From contig DUGL01000070.1 in NCBI GenBank assembly GCA_013331415.1, forward strand, positions 1 to 5,775: 5,775 nt of DNA, written 5' to 3'. The position numbers and the translations under genes were made by a program. Below, one piece after another: positions 1 to 4,230 of the stretch. Every line of letters begins with the position of its first letter. The stretch's first letter is position 1. The notes under the pieces are model-generated. The model searched no databases. It saw nothing but the letters and a program-made list of their open reading frames with translations, and was not told where the DNA came from. This stretch comes from Methanoregulaceae archaeon (lineage in GTDB: Archaea > Halobacteriota > Methanomicrobia > Methanomicrobiales > Methanospirillaceae).

Positions 1-180
1 TGCTCCCCTGCCTGCACGGCCGTGTCTTCCCGACGCGGGCTGTTCCCCGGTCCGACGACCTGACCACAGCATGGTACGGGCCGGGCTGCTGAGACGGTAT
101 TCTCCCGGTGCAAATCATCCTTCTCCCGCAGTCCTTCCGGTATACCCGCCGTTGAAGATTGAACCGCTTTACCCTGTTGG

Positions 181-197
181 ATCCCTGTACAGGGGAT
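181..197. repeat. Near-perfect palindrome centred on TGTACA
   Basis: CCCTGTACAGGG (183-194) is a perfect 12-bp palindrome, and with one bulged base the symmetry extends to ATCCC...GGGGAT. It lies about 35 bases upstream of the TATA-like box of the RNase H gene. The 13-mer CCTGTACAGGGGA (184-196) recurs exactly on the minus strand at 1680-1692, in the leader of the membrane-protein gene and in the same orientation relative to its gene. It could be a regulator site. The rest of 1-228 shows no convincing coding frame: the open frames there translate to proline/arginine-rich sequence without domain character. Confidence 0.35.
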
Positions 198-228
198 TCT
201 GTACTATCCTTTTGCGGATCGGAGCACA

Positions 229-240
229 AATATTAAATAC
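229..240 (+). promoter_or_regulatory. Archaeal TATA box for the RNase H gene
   Basis: An isolated AT run (AATATTAAATAC and its flanks) sits in GC-rich DNA with the purine-rich GGAGCAC just upstream, as expected of a BRE. Archaeal transcription usually starts about 25 bases downstream of the TATA centre. That gives a start near 258-263 and a leader of about 25 bases carrying the ribosome site at 271-276. Confidence 0.5.
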
Positions 241-270
241 CACGAGGCCTGATTAAGCACTATAGCCTCC

Positions 271-276
271 GGAGGG
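271..276 (+). promoter_or_regulatory. Ribosome binding site deciding a TTG start
   Basis: GGAGGG lies 10 bases before the TTG at 287 and is the only strong Shine-Dalgarno match near the 5' end of this reading frame. No ATG is available upstream of the RNase H core, so the TTG start rests on this site. Confidence 0.55.
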
Positions 277-286
277 AGAAGACCGG

Positions 287-934
287 TTGCAACAAAACGG
301 GAGCCCAGGGGAGTCGGCCGCGTACCCGGTGGCCCTCCCCCGCGATCCCGCCCCTTTTTCCGGATATCTGGATACCCCCGGGGACCACGCGGAGCACCTC
401 CACGAACGGATCGATATCATCGTGGACGGGAGCGGGGACGGCCACTCGGTCGCCCTGTTCCCGGACGAGGAGGTCTACTTCTCGTACGAGCGGGGAGCCT
501 CGAACAACGAGGCCGAGTTCAATGCCGTCATCCTGGCACTCCACGAGCTGCCCGGCCAGGCCCATGCCCGGATCCGGACCGACAGCCAGGTGGTGGTCTG
601 GCACCTCGCCGGGGATGAGAAGGCCCGGCAGGCAACGTTCCTCCGGAAAAAAGTCCTGATCCAGGACCTGATCGTGGAGAAGAAGCTCAGGGTCGAGATC
701 CAGTGGATCCCCCGCCGGCAGAACCGTGCCGACCGGTACCTGCGTCACTACATCGCGAGCCTGGCCGGGGCACGGGGAGAGGAACCCATCCACCGCCGCG
801 TCCGGCGCCTCGAGAGCGAGAATATGCAGCTCCGGGCACGGCTCCGGCGGGCGATGGCGATGCTCGAGCGGCGGTCGGCGTTCTCACCCGATGCGGCGAT
901 CCCGGCCGGGGTGCTGCAGGAGGAGAACCGGTAG
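287..934 (+). CDS. RNase H-like (RNase HI family) protein with charged C-terminal tail
   Basis: Predicted 215-residue cytoplasmic protein. Residues 41-160 match the RNase H fold. The four acidic metal-binding positions are all visible: D47 in IVDGSG, E77 in SNNEAEF, D99 in IRTDS and D149 in IPRRQNRAD. The SNN-x-A-E spacing is that of archaeal-type/short RNase HI proteins. Such enzymes cut the RNA strand of RNA-DNA hybrids, using two divalent metal ions. Two parts lie outside the usual domain: a proline/glycine-rich N-terminal stretch of about 40 residues, and a tail from about 165 to 215 (RRVRRLESENMQLRARLRRA) that is highly charged with leucine spacing suggestive of a short coiled coil. The gene has its own TATA box and ribosome site and converges on the next gene, so it is probably monocistronic. 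The family is clear; the substrate and the role of the tail are not. Confidence 0.85.
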   Translation: MQQNGSPGESAAYPVALPRDPAPFSGYLDTPGDHAEHLHERIDIIVDGSGDGHSVALFPDEEVYFSYERGASNNEAEFNAVILALHELPGQAHARIRTDSQVVVWHLAGDEKARQATFLRKKVLIQDLIVEKKLRVEIQWIPRRQNRADRYLRHYIASLAGARGEEPIHRRVRRLESENMQLRARLRRAMAMLERRSAFSPDAAIPAGVLQEENR

Positions 935-1042
935 CGCTGACGCGGTGATCGGGCAGGATTGGTGCGCTCTCCGAGAGCGGGAGCTGGGACACCATTTCCT
1001 GGCCTTGGATCAAAAGAGCCCGTCCTATCCCCTTGTCCCCAT

Positions 1043-1060
1043 CATCTCATCCCGGAGATG
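1043..1060. terminator. Hairpin between two convergent genes, possible terminator
   Basis: CATCTC (1043-1048) and GAGATG (1055-1060) form a 6-bp stem with a 6-base loop, 20 bases beyond the stop of the minus-strand membrane protein. On the minus strand a short CTCTTTT run follows at about 1011-1018. A second palindrome, CGCTCTC-C-GAGAGCG (965-979), lies 30 bases after the RNase H stop. Position between converging genes fits transcription ends, but there is no long T run, so this is tentative. Confidence 0.3.
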
Positions 1061-1080
1061 CCCGGACTACGGTGAGACCG

Positions 1081-1647
1081 CTACTTCCCCTTCAGTTCTT
1101 CCCGGATCTTCCGGAAGAGATCGTACCACATCAGCCGGAACTCTTCCCCCACGTCGTCCCAGGACGGGCAGGCCTTCTCTTCCCCCACGGGAGTCTCCTC
1201 ACGCTCCCGGTCCCGGCACCGGTCCTGGAAGGCGAGTGCGATGAACCCGGCGACGAGCACGATGATGAACACCAAGGGGTACAGGAGGGGTTCCAGTGCC
1301 TGGACCTGGGGGTAGATCCCGATGGTAGAGAACGAATCGAGGAACCGGAAGATATGGACGATGAAGGTGACCAGCAGAACGCTCGCCCCGGCGTTGAAGA
1401 ACGGGCCGGGGACGTTTGCCGGCAGCGGGAAGGTCGCGAAGATGTCCCCTATCATGAACAGTACCGCCATCATGATGATCAGCCCGGTTTCGGCCGTGAG
1501 GAAGTCGACGAAACCGGTGAGGAATGCCGATTCCTGGCCGGCAGCGAACGCCCGGAGTACGACGAGGATGATGACAAAGACGAGGATCCCGAACAGGCCC
1601 CATGCCAGGGCCTGGATTGCCGAGGTGTATGGTTGTCGCGGTCGCAT
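1081..1647 (-). CDS. Unrecognised four-helix membrane protein
   Basis: I do not recognise the family. With the ATG at 1647 the product is 188 residues. Four hydrophobic segments are visible: about 14-36 (LAWGLFGILVFVIILVVL), 55-74 (LIIMMAVLFMIGDIFATF), 86-104 (AGASVLLVTFIVHIF) and 121-140 (LLYPLVFIIVLVAGFIALAF). They are followed by a charged tail of about 48 residues ending in an aromatic/acidic helix (WDDVGEEFRLMWYDLFRKI). The basic N-terminus (MRPRQ) and charged C-terminus suggest both ends are cytoplasmic. The frame is open upstream to 1797, but the ATG at 1647 is preceded by GGAAGGGAAGGA with AAGGA 7 bases away, while the extension is not hydrophobic and has no ribosome site; I chose the shorter form. 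The gene stands alone, convergent with the RNase H gene. Hypothetical protein; integral membrane location is the only firm statement. Confidence 0.75.
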   Translation of the reverse strand: MRPRQPYTSAIQALAWGLFGILVFVIILVVLRAFAAGQESAFLTGFVDFLTAETGLIIMMAVLFMIGDIFATFPLPANVPGPFFNAGASVLLVTFIVHIFRFLDSFSTIGIYPQVQALEPLLYPLVFIIVLVAGFIALAFQDRCRDREREETPVGEEKACPSWDDVGEEFRLMWYDLFRKIREELKGK

Positions 1648-1654
1648 GGAACAG

Positions 1655-1667
1655 TCCTTCCCTTCCA
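1655..1667 (-). promoter_or_regulatory. Ribosome binding site of the membrane protein
   Basis: On the minus strand the purine run GGAAGGGAAGGA places AAGGA 7 bases before the ATG at 1647. It selects that start over the in-frame ATG at 1797. Confidence 0.6.
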
Positions 1668-1679
1668 GGGACGATGACG

Positions 1680-1692
1680 TCCCCTGTACAGG
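1680..1692 (-). repeat. Second copy of the CCTGTACAGGGGA palindrome motif
   Basis: CCTGTACAGG (1683-1692) is a 10-bp perfect palindrome. On the minus strand the 13-mer identical to 184-196 ends 32 bases before the start codon of the membrane protein. No clear TATA box was found nearby on the minus strand, so its place relative to the promoter is unknown. Confidence 0.3.
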
Positions 1693-1793
1693 ATCATGTG
1701 CCGTGCACCCGGATAAGGGATACGCTGGGTGACAGACCCTGATGACTCGTGTTGGGCAGGAGGGACAAATGCCTGATCGGAAAATGAGACGGA

Positions 1794-1968
1794 TCACGGT
1801 TCCCGATTATCGAGGATCTCGTGCAGGATGTGGATCACGGAAGGAAGTTTGGATGCGATCGTCTCCCACAGGAGCATAAAAGTCCACACGAAGGTACGGG
1901 ATCATATCGCTGTGTTCGCAGAAGGTGAGGTTGGAGAGCAGGGTGTAATTGTACGGCGCTGCGTTCAA
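1794..1968 (-). pseudogene. Small ORF behind hepT, possibly a frameshifted membrane-protein remnant
   Basis: Two overlapping minus-strand frames look protein-like. Frame A starts at a TTG (1968) 20 bases after the hepT stop and runs 53 codons to TAA at 1807-1809; its first 37 residues (MNAAPYNYTLLSNLTF..., then MIPYLRVDFYAPVG) look natural, but its last 15 (SFRDPHPARDPR) look like read-through. Frame B, open from 1901 to TGA at 1794-1796, reads WTFMLLWETIASKLPSVIHI... and then ILHEILDNREP, which resembles a hydrophobic helix with a proper end. One indel near 1880-1900 would join them into a product of about 60 residues. A GGGTGA ribosome-like site at 1981-1986 lies 12 bases before the TTG. 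It could be a broken third gene of the toxin-antitoxin operon, a remnant of a mobile-element membrane protein, or chance. I infer, rather than see, the frameshift. Confidence 0.3.
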
Positions 1969-1988
1969 ACCTTCAGGAATTCACCCGA

Positions 1989-2333
1989 TCATTCCAGATC
2001 ATACAGGATATCCAGGATATTCTTCTTCAGCCGGGGGATATCATGGGTAACAGTTTCAAAAACGGCTTCATAATCTACGCCAAAATAGTGATGCATTATC
2101 TTATCTCTCATCCCTGCGATCTCTTTCCAGGGTAGACCCGCATATTCCACCCTGATTTCGGGTGAGATATTCTTTGCGGCTTCCCCGATGATAGTGAGCA
2201 TTCTTTCGATTGCAGCTCTTTCAAGCGGGCATTTCTTCAGATCATCGGCAGAATGAACGTTTTTTGAAAAGTCTTCGATATATTCAATTGCTTCAAGGAT
2301 GTGTTTCAGATACGAATAATCCCTCTCAATCAT
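1989..2333 (-). CDS. hepT: HepT-family toxin (HEPN domain, DUF86)
   Basis: Product of 114 residues, the usual size for HepT. It is all-helical and carries the HEPN RNase signature R-x4-H-x-Y as R76, H81, Y83 (MRDKIMHHYFGVDY). The helix ERAAIERMLTIIGEAAKNIS (about 38-57) is also typical of DUF86. HEPN proteins of this kind are RNases that cleave cellular RNA. In characterised MntA-HepT pairs the antitoxin neutralises the toxin by adding AMP to the tyrosine of this motif, here Y83. The ATG overlaps the mntA stop by 4 bases (ATGA). GGTGAT at 2340-2345, inside mntA, lies 6 bases before the ATG, so translation is probably coupled. All motif residues are present, so the toxin looks intact. The base composition is clearly AT-richer than the flanking genes, which fits horizontal acquisition. 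Confidence 0.9.
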   Translation of the reverse strand: MIERDYSYLKHILEAIEYIEDFSKNVHSADDLKKCPLERAAIERMLTIIGEAAKNISPEIRVEYAGLPWKEIAGMRDKIMHHYFGVDYEAVFETVTHDIPRLKKNILDILYDLE

Positions 2334-2626
2334 CCGAGTATCACCACTTCATCGCGGTGAATCGAATCGGCGAGATAGGGGCTGACCGATTTCTCCGTGA
2401 TGAGATCTACCGGCCTGCGCAATGCCTCGCAGAGTTCGTTCTCAATTCGAACCAGCTGGAAGAGGCTTTTTGGGGAGGTGAACCTGACAAGAATATCGAT
2501 ATCGCTGTCAACCCTTTCCTCTCCCCGTGCATATGAACCGAATATCGCAATCTTGGTCGCCCCGTGCCGGGTCAGGATTGAAACAATGGTCCCCCTGACC
2601 GTTGGATCTATCTGCATATCTTTCAT
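2330..2626 (-). CDS. mntA: MntA-family antitoxin (minimal nucleotidyltransferase)
   Basis: Product of 98 residues, typical of minimal nucleotidyltransferases. The polymerase-beta-type active site is complete: G30-S31, ten residues, then D42-x-D44 (FGSYARGEERVDSDIDILV), with a third acidic residue D74 in RPVDLIT. Members paired with HepT transfer AMP from ATP to the toxin's active-site tyrosine. The gene precedes the toxin and overlaps it by 4 bases, the standard antitoxin-first order. Two starts are possible: the ATG at 2626 (AGGT 8 bases upstream) and an ATG three codons later at 2617 (AGGA 11 bases upstream); I kept the first. No strong TATA box was found; GATATGTAC around 2687-2695 is a weak candidate. 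Confidence 0.9.
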   Translation of the reverse strand: MKDMQIDPTVRGTIVSILTRHGATKIAIFGSYARGEERVDSDIDILVRFTSPKSLFQLVRIENELCEALRRPVDLITEKSVSPYLADSIHRDEVVILG

Positions 2627-2738
2627 ATTCCTGAACCTGTTTACTATTCCATAATCGATTCTCTCTCATCATTCTTGCGTATGCGTACATATCCGTGTTT
2701 TGGGAGGGTCTTGACAGGGGGCTTTGAGCGTGAACGAT

Positions 2739-2764
2739 CTGCCTGTCCCCCTCAGGACAGGCAG
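2739..2764. repeat. Perfect 10-bp stem, 6-base loop hairpin
   Basis: CTGCCTGTCC (2739-2748), loop CCCTCA, then GGACAGGCAG (2755-2764). On the plus strand GGTTTTC follows 6 bases later, a weak terminator-like context, but no plus-strand gene ends here. It lies about 115 bases upstream of mntA. Confidence 0.55.
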
Positions 2765-2768
2765 CAGA

Positions 2769-2788
2769 CTGGTTTTCATGAAAAACAG
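2769..2788. repeat. 20-bp inverted repeat centred on TTTTCATGAAAA
   Basis: The sequence CTGGTTTTCATGAAAAACAG is symmetric at 9 of 10 paired positions, the mismatch being G2772 against A2785. It has no loop, so it suits a dimeric DNA-binding protein better than an RNA hairpin. It begins 5 bases after the preceding hairpin. Confidence 0.45.
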
Positions 2789-2860
2789 AGGTCCATTTCA
2801 TACAAGACACCCAAGGAGATGTTGATCGCCTGAAGCGACAATGAGCCCGGGGACGAGGAC

Positions 2861-2992
2861 CACCGCTGGCCGGGCGGTGCCTGATACCGGGTGCATCAGC
2901 ATGAAGTCGAGCAGGTGACTGACTCCAGCGTCAGCAGCGGGATCAGCCATCAGCACCGGGCAGTCCGTTTCAACGGTCCGCGGGGAGCGGAC
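2861..2992. repeat. Series of four short GC-rich hairpins
   Basis: Stems seen: CACCGC/GCGGTG (2861-2879, loop 7), CTGAT/ATCAG (2881-2899, loop 9), CTGAC/GTCAG (2919-2934, loop 6) and GTCCGC/GCGGAC (2976-2992, loop 5). Each alone is expected by chance in GC-rich DNA; their spacing in one gene-free stretch is the reason for listing them. A further stem, GGGGC/GCCCC with a GGA loop, is at 3171-3183. Confidence 0.3.
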
Positions 2993-3229
2993 GGATACAG
3001 CCCAGGGTGGGGAGCCCGCGACGAAACCATGGGCGTCCATACCTGCTCGATCACGGAAGAGAGTGCAGCGAGACGGATCGGAGCGGACCGAACCGGAGGG
3101 GAGAGGAGCCGGTCCCAGTCGAGCGTCGGCATACAAGCGGTCCTCACCCGGGGCGGCGTCCATGCGGTGGGGGGCGGAGCCCCTCGTCAAGTGTACGAAA
3201 AAGAGGAGAATATGCGCGCTGGTGAACCG

Positions 3230-3287
3230 GGGATGTAATCCCACGTTGGGCAGAGAACCCTTGGTCAGACATCCCACCCCATGACCA
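3230..3287. repeat. Interlocking inverted repeats, possible folded RNA element
   Basis: GGGATGT (3230-3236) pairs with ACATCCC (3269-3275), enclosing a smaller CCCA/TGGG stem (3240-3250). TGGTCA (3262-3267) pairs with TGACCA (3282-3287), which places ACATCCC in its loop, so both pairings together would make a pseudoknot. It is about 45 bases beyond the lipoprotein stop on the minus strand, so it could be part of that transcript's 3' end or of a separate RNA. Confidence 0.3.
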
Positions 3288-3301
3288 GGTACGAATCAGG
3301 A

Positions 3302-3323
3302 CCCGGGTTCTCACCGAACCGGG
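3302..3323 (-). terminator. Hairpin just after the lipoprotein stop
   Basis: CCC-(G)-GGTTC and GAACCGGG form an 8-bp stem with one bulged G and loop TCACC, 10 bases after the minus-strand stop at 3334-3336. Its position suits a transcript 3' end, but it is not followed by a T run. Confidence 0.35.
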
Positions 3324-3333
3324 ATACCCCCCC

Positions 3334-3729
3334 TCACCCCACCCGCCGGTGCGCCGGGAAGTAGACCGCGTCGGTCGCACGATCGAAGACCACGAGCTCG
3401 GTCAGGGGTTCGCCCGCTCCCGGGTCATCCCGGTAGTGGTAGGTGACCTGGTACCGGCCGTTCCCGCGTGCCTCCCAGGTGCCGCTGAACGCGGACCCGA
3501 GCGCCTCGGCAGAGAACGTGTGGTCGGGATGGAAGGTGTAGCGCTCCACGTACCCTTTCCCGTCGGTCCATTCCCAGGTGCCGATCACCGGGTCGTCCCC
3601 GGTGGCGGTGCAGCCTGCCGTAAGCATGGTCGTCCCGGCGAGGACGACGAGCAGGACCATCCCGGCCACGAGCCGGCGGTGCGGGTCGTGCCGGCCTGCA
3701 CCCGGCTGCCAGGGGTGATCGCCGGTCAC
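3334..3729 (-). CDS. Small predicted lipoprotein with a beta-rich, lipocalin-like domain
   Basis: With the GTG start at 3729 the product is 131 residues. Basic residues (HRR, 17-19) precede a hydrophobic segment (about 20-38, LVAGMVLLVVLAGTTMLTAG) ending in the lipobox LTAGC with C40, so the mature protein is probably membrane-anchored outside the cell from C40. The rest (VIGTWEW, YTFHPDHTFSA, FSGTWEARGNGRYQVTY) has the alternating G-T-W and F-x-x-D-x-T-F pattern of small lipocalin-like beta domains; ligand unknown. The frame is open to an ATG at 3765, but the GTG overlaps the acetyltransferase stop as GTGA, with GGAAGG 6 bases upstream, so I chose GTG. It is the second gene of a coupled pair. 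Function is not assignable from sequence. Confidence 0.75.
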   Translation of the reverse strand: MTGDHPWQPGAGRHDPHRRLVAGMVLLVVLAGTTMLTAGCTATGDDPVIGTWEWTDGKGYVERYTFHPDHTFSAEALGSAFSGTWEARGNGRYQVTYHYRDDPGAGEPLTELVVFDRATDAVYFPAHRRVG

Positions 3730-4160
3730 GGTGTCCCTTCCCGGACCATGGGGCAGACGTTGCACCCCTCCATCTCGCCGAAGCAGAAGATGAACCGCTC
3801 CCGGATGGACTTCGGGAGCCGGTCCTCGGGGATGGGGGTCCAGCCGAACGTCTTGTAGAACGAGATCAGGACAATGGTCGAGTGGATGTAGATCTTCTCT
3901 GTACCGCAGGCATCGACGAGGGCCTGGACGGCTTTCCGGGCATAGCCCTTGCCCCGGTAATCGTCAGGGGAGAAGACGCAGTCCATCTCGTTTCCGTCCG
4001 GGTGGCGGGTGAACCGGGCGGTCGAGGCGAGTTTTCCGTTCTCGAAGACGCCGAAGATCCGTTCGGTCTTCGGGTTGGCCTTCTGGCCGCGGTACTGTTC
4101 CCAGATCTTTTCGGCGAGCGGGAACTCGGCGGGGGTGAGTTCGCGGGTCTCTATGGGCAT
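3726..4160 (-). CDS. GNAT-family N-acetyltransferase
   Basis: Product of 144 residues from the ATG at 4160, a normal GNAT length. The acetyl-CoA pyrophosphate-binding loop is visible as YRGKGYA (R69-G70-K71-G72-Y73-A74) at the start of a helix (RKAVQALVDACG). Upstream are a beta strand (FGVFENGKLASTARF) and the motif A strand (EMDCVFSP). A late FYKTFGW segment matches the usual GNAT 'LYxxxGF' position. GNAT enzymes transfer an acetyl group from acetyl-CoA to an amine; the substrate here is unknown. The tail has a C-x-x-C pair (C133, C136). The frame opens 19 codons earlier at 4217, but AAGGAG (4165-4170) sits 4 bases before the chosen ATG. The stop overlaps the GTG of the lipoprotein gene, implying coupled translation. 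Confidence 0.85.
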   Translation of the reverse strand: MPIETRELTPAEFPLAEKIWEQYRGQKANPKTERIFGVFENGKLASTARFTRHPDGNEMDCVFSPDDYRGKGYARKAVQALVDACGTEKIYIHSTIVLISFYKTFGWTPIPEDRLPKSIRERFIFCFGEMEGCNVCPMVREGTP

Positions 4161-4164
4161 GGTG

Positions 4165-4170
4165 CTCCTT
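4165..4170 (-). promoter_or_regulatory. Ribosome binding site of the GNAT gene
   Basis: AAGGAG on the minus strand, 4 bases before the ATG at 4160. The spacing is slightly short, but the match is strong and favours this start over the ATG at 4217. Confidence 0.55.
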
Positions 4171-4194
4171 GGGGAGAATACGAGGGGATGAGGG

Positions 4195-4199
4195 AAAAA
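4195..4199 (-). terminator. T-run after the ATPase gene, possible terminator
   Basis: The minus strand reads CACCTTTTTCCC, with the TTTTT run 31 bases after the ATPase stop and before the GNAT start. Archaeal RNA polymerase can end at short T runs without a hairpin. If used, it separates the ATPase transcript from the GNAT-lipoprotein pair. The run is short, so this is tentative. Confidence 0.3.
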
Positions 4200-4230
4200 G
4201 GTGCGGGTGGCGGACACGGGGGGCGAGGGA

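Larger units (their letters stand above)
2627..3333. other. Gene-free block of about 700 bases rich in inverted repeats
   Basis: No frame here looks like a real protein. Long ORFs exist on both strands over about 2800-3290 simply because stop codons are rare in GC-rich DNA. Their products are mixtures of R, P, S, G and H without hydrophobic cores or motifs, and none has a good ribosome site. The AT-rich part near 2627-2700 is probably the mntA promoter and leader. From about 2739 onward there is an unusual number of short inverted repeats (listed separately). It may be a degraded gene, a repeat element or an untranslated structured RNA; the sequence alone does not decide. Confidence 0.5.

Noticed and set aside
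1..119. Minus-strand frame open to the left edge, starting at an ATG near 117-119
   Set aside because: A GGAG lies just before the ATG, but the peptide (MICTGRIPSQQPGPYHAVVR...) has no coding character; too short to judge.
71..256. 61-codon plus-strand ORF at the left edge
   Set aside because: No ribosome site, a P/R/L-rich translation, and it runs through the RNase H TATA box.
260..793. 177-codon minus-strand ORF opposite the RNase H gene
   Set aside because: The plus strand has all four catalytic residues, a promoter and a ribosome site; the minus frame has no recognisable features.
3230..3275. tRNA-like acceptor stem (7-bp GGGATGT/ACATCCC)
   Set aside because: Only about 46 bases long, with no anticodon arm, T-loop GGTTCRA or D-loop; not a tRNA. 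I also looked for RNase P and SRP RNA core motifs in the block and found none.
2798..3277. 159-codon minus-strand ORF and overlapping plus-strand ORFs in the gene-free block
   Set aside because: The translations are rich in R, P, S, G and H, lack motifs and hydrophobic cores, have no convincing ribosome site, and several frames on both strands are equally open, as GC-rich non-coding DNA gives.
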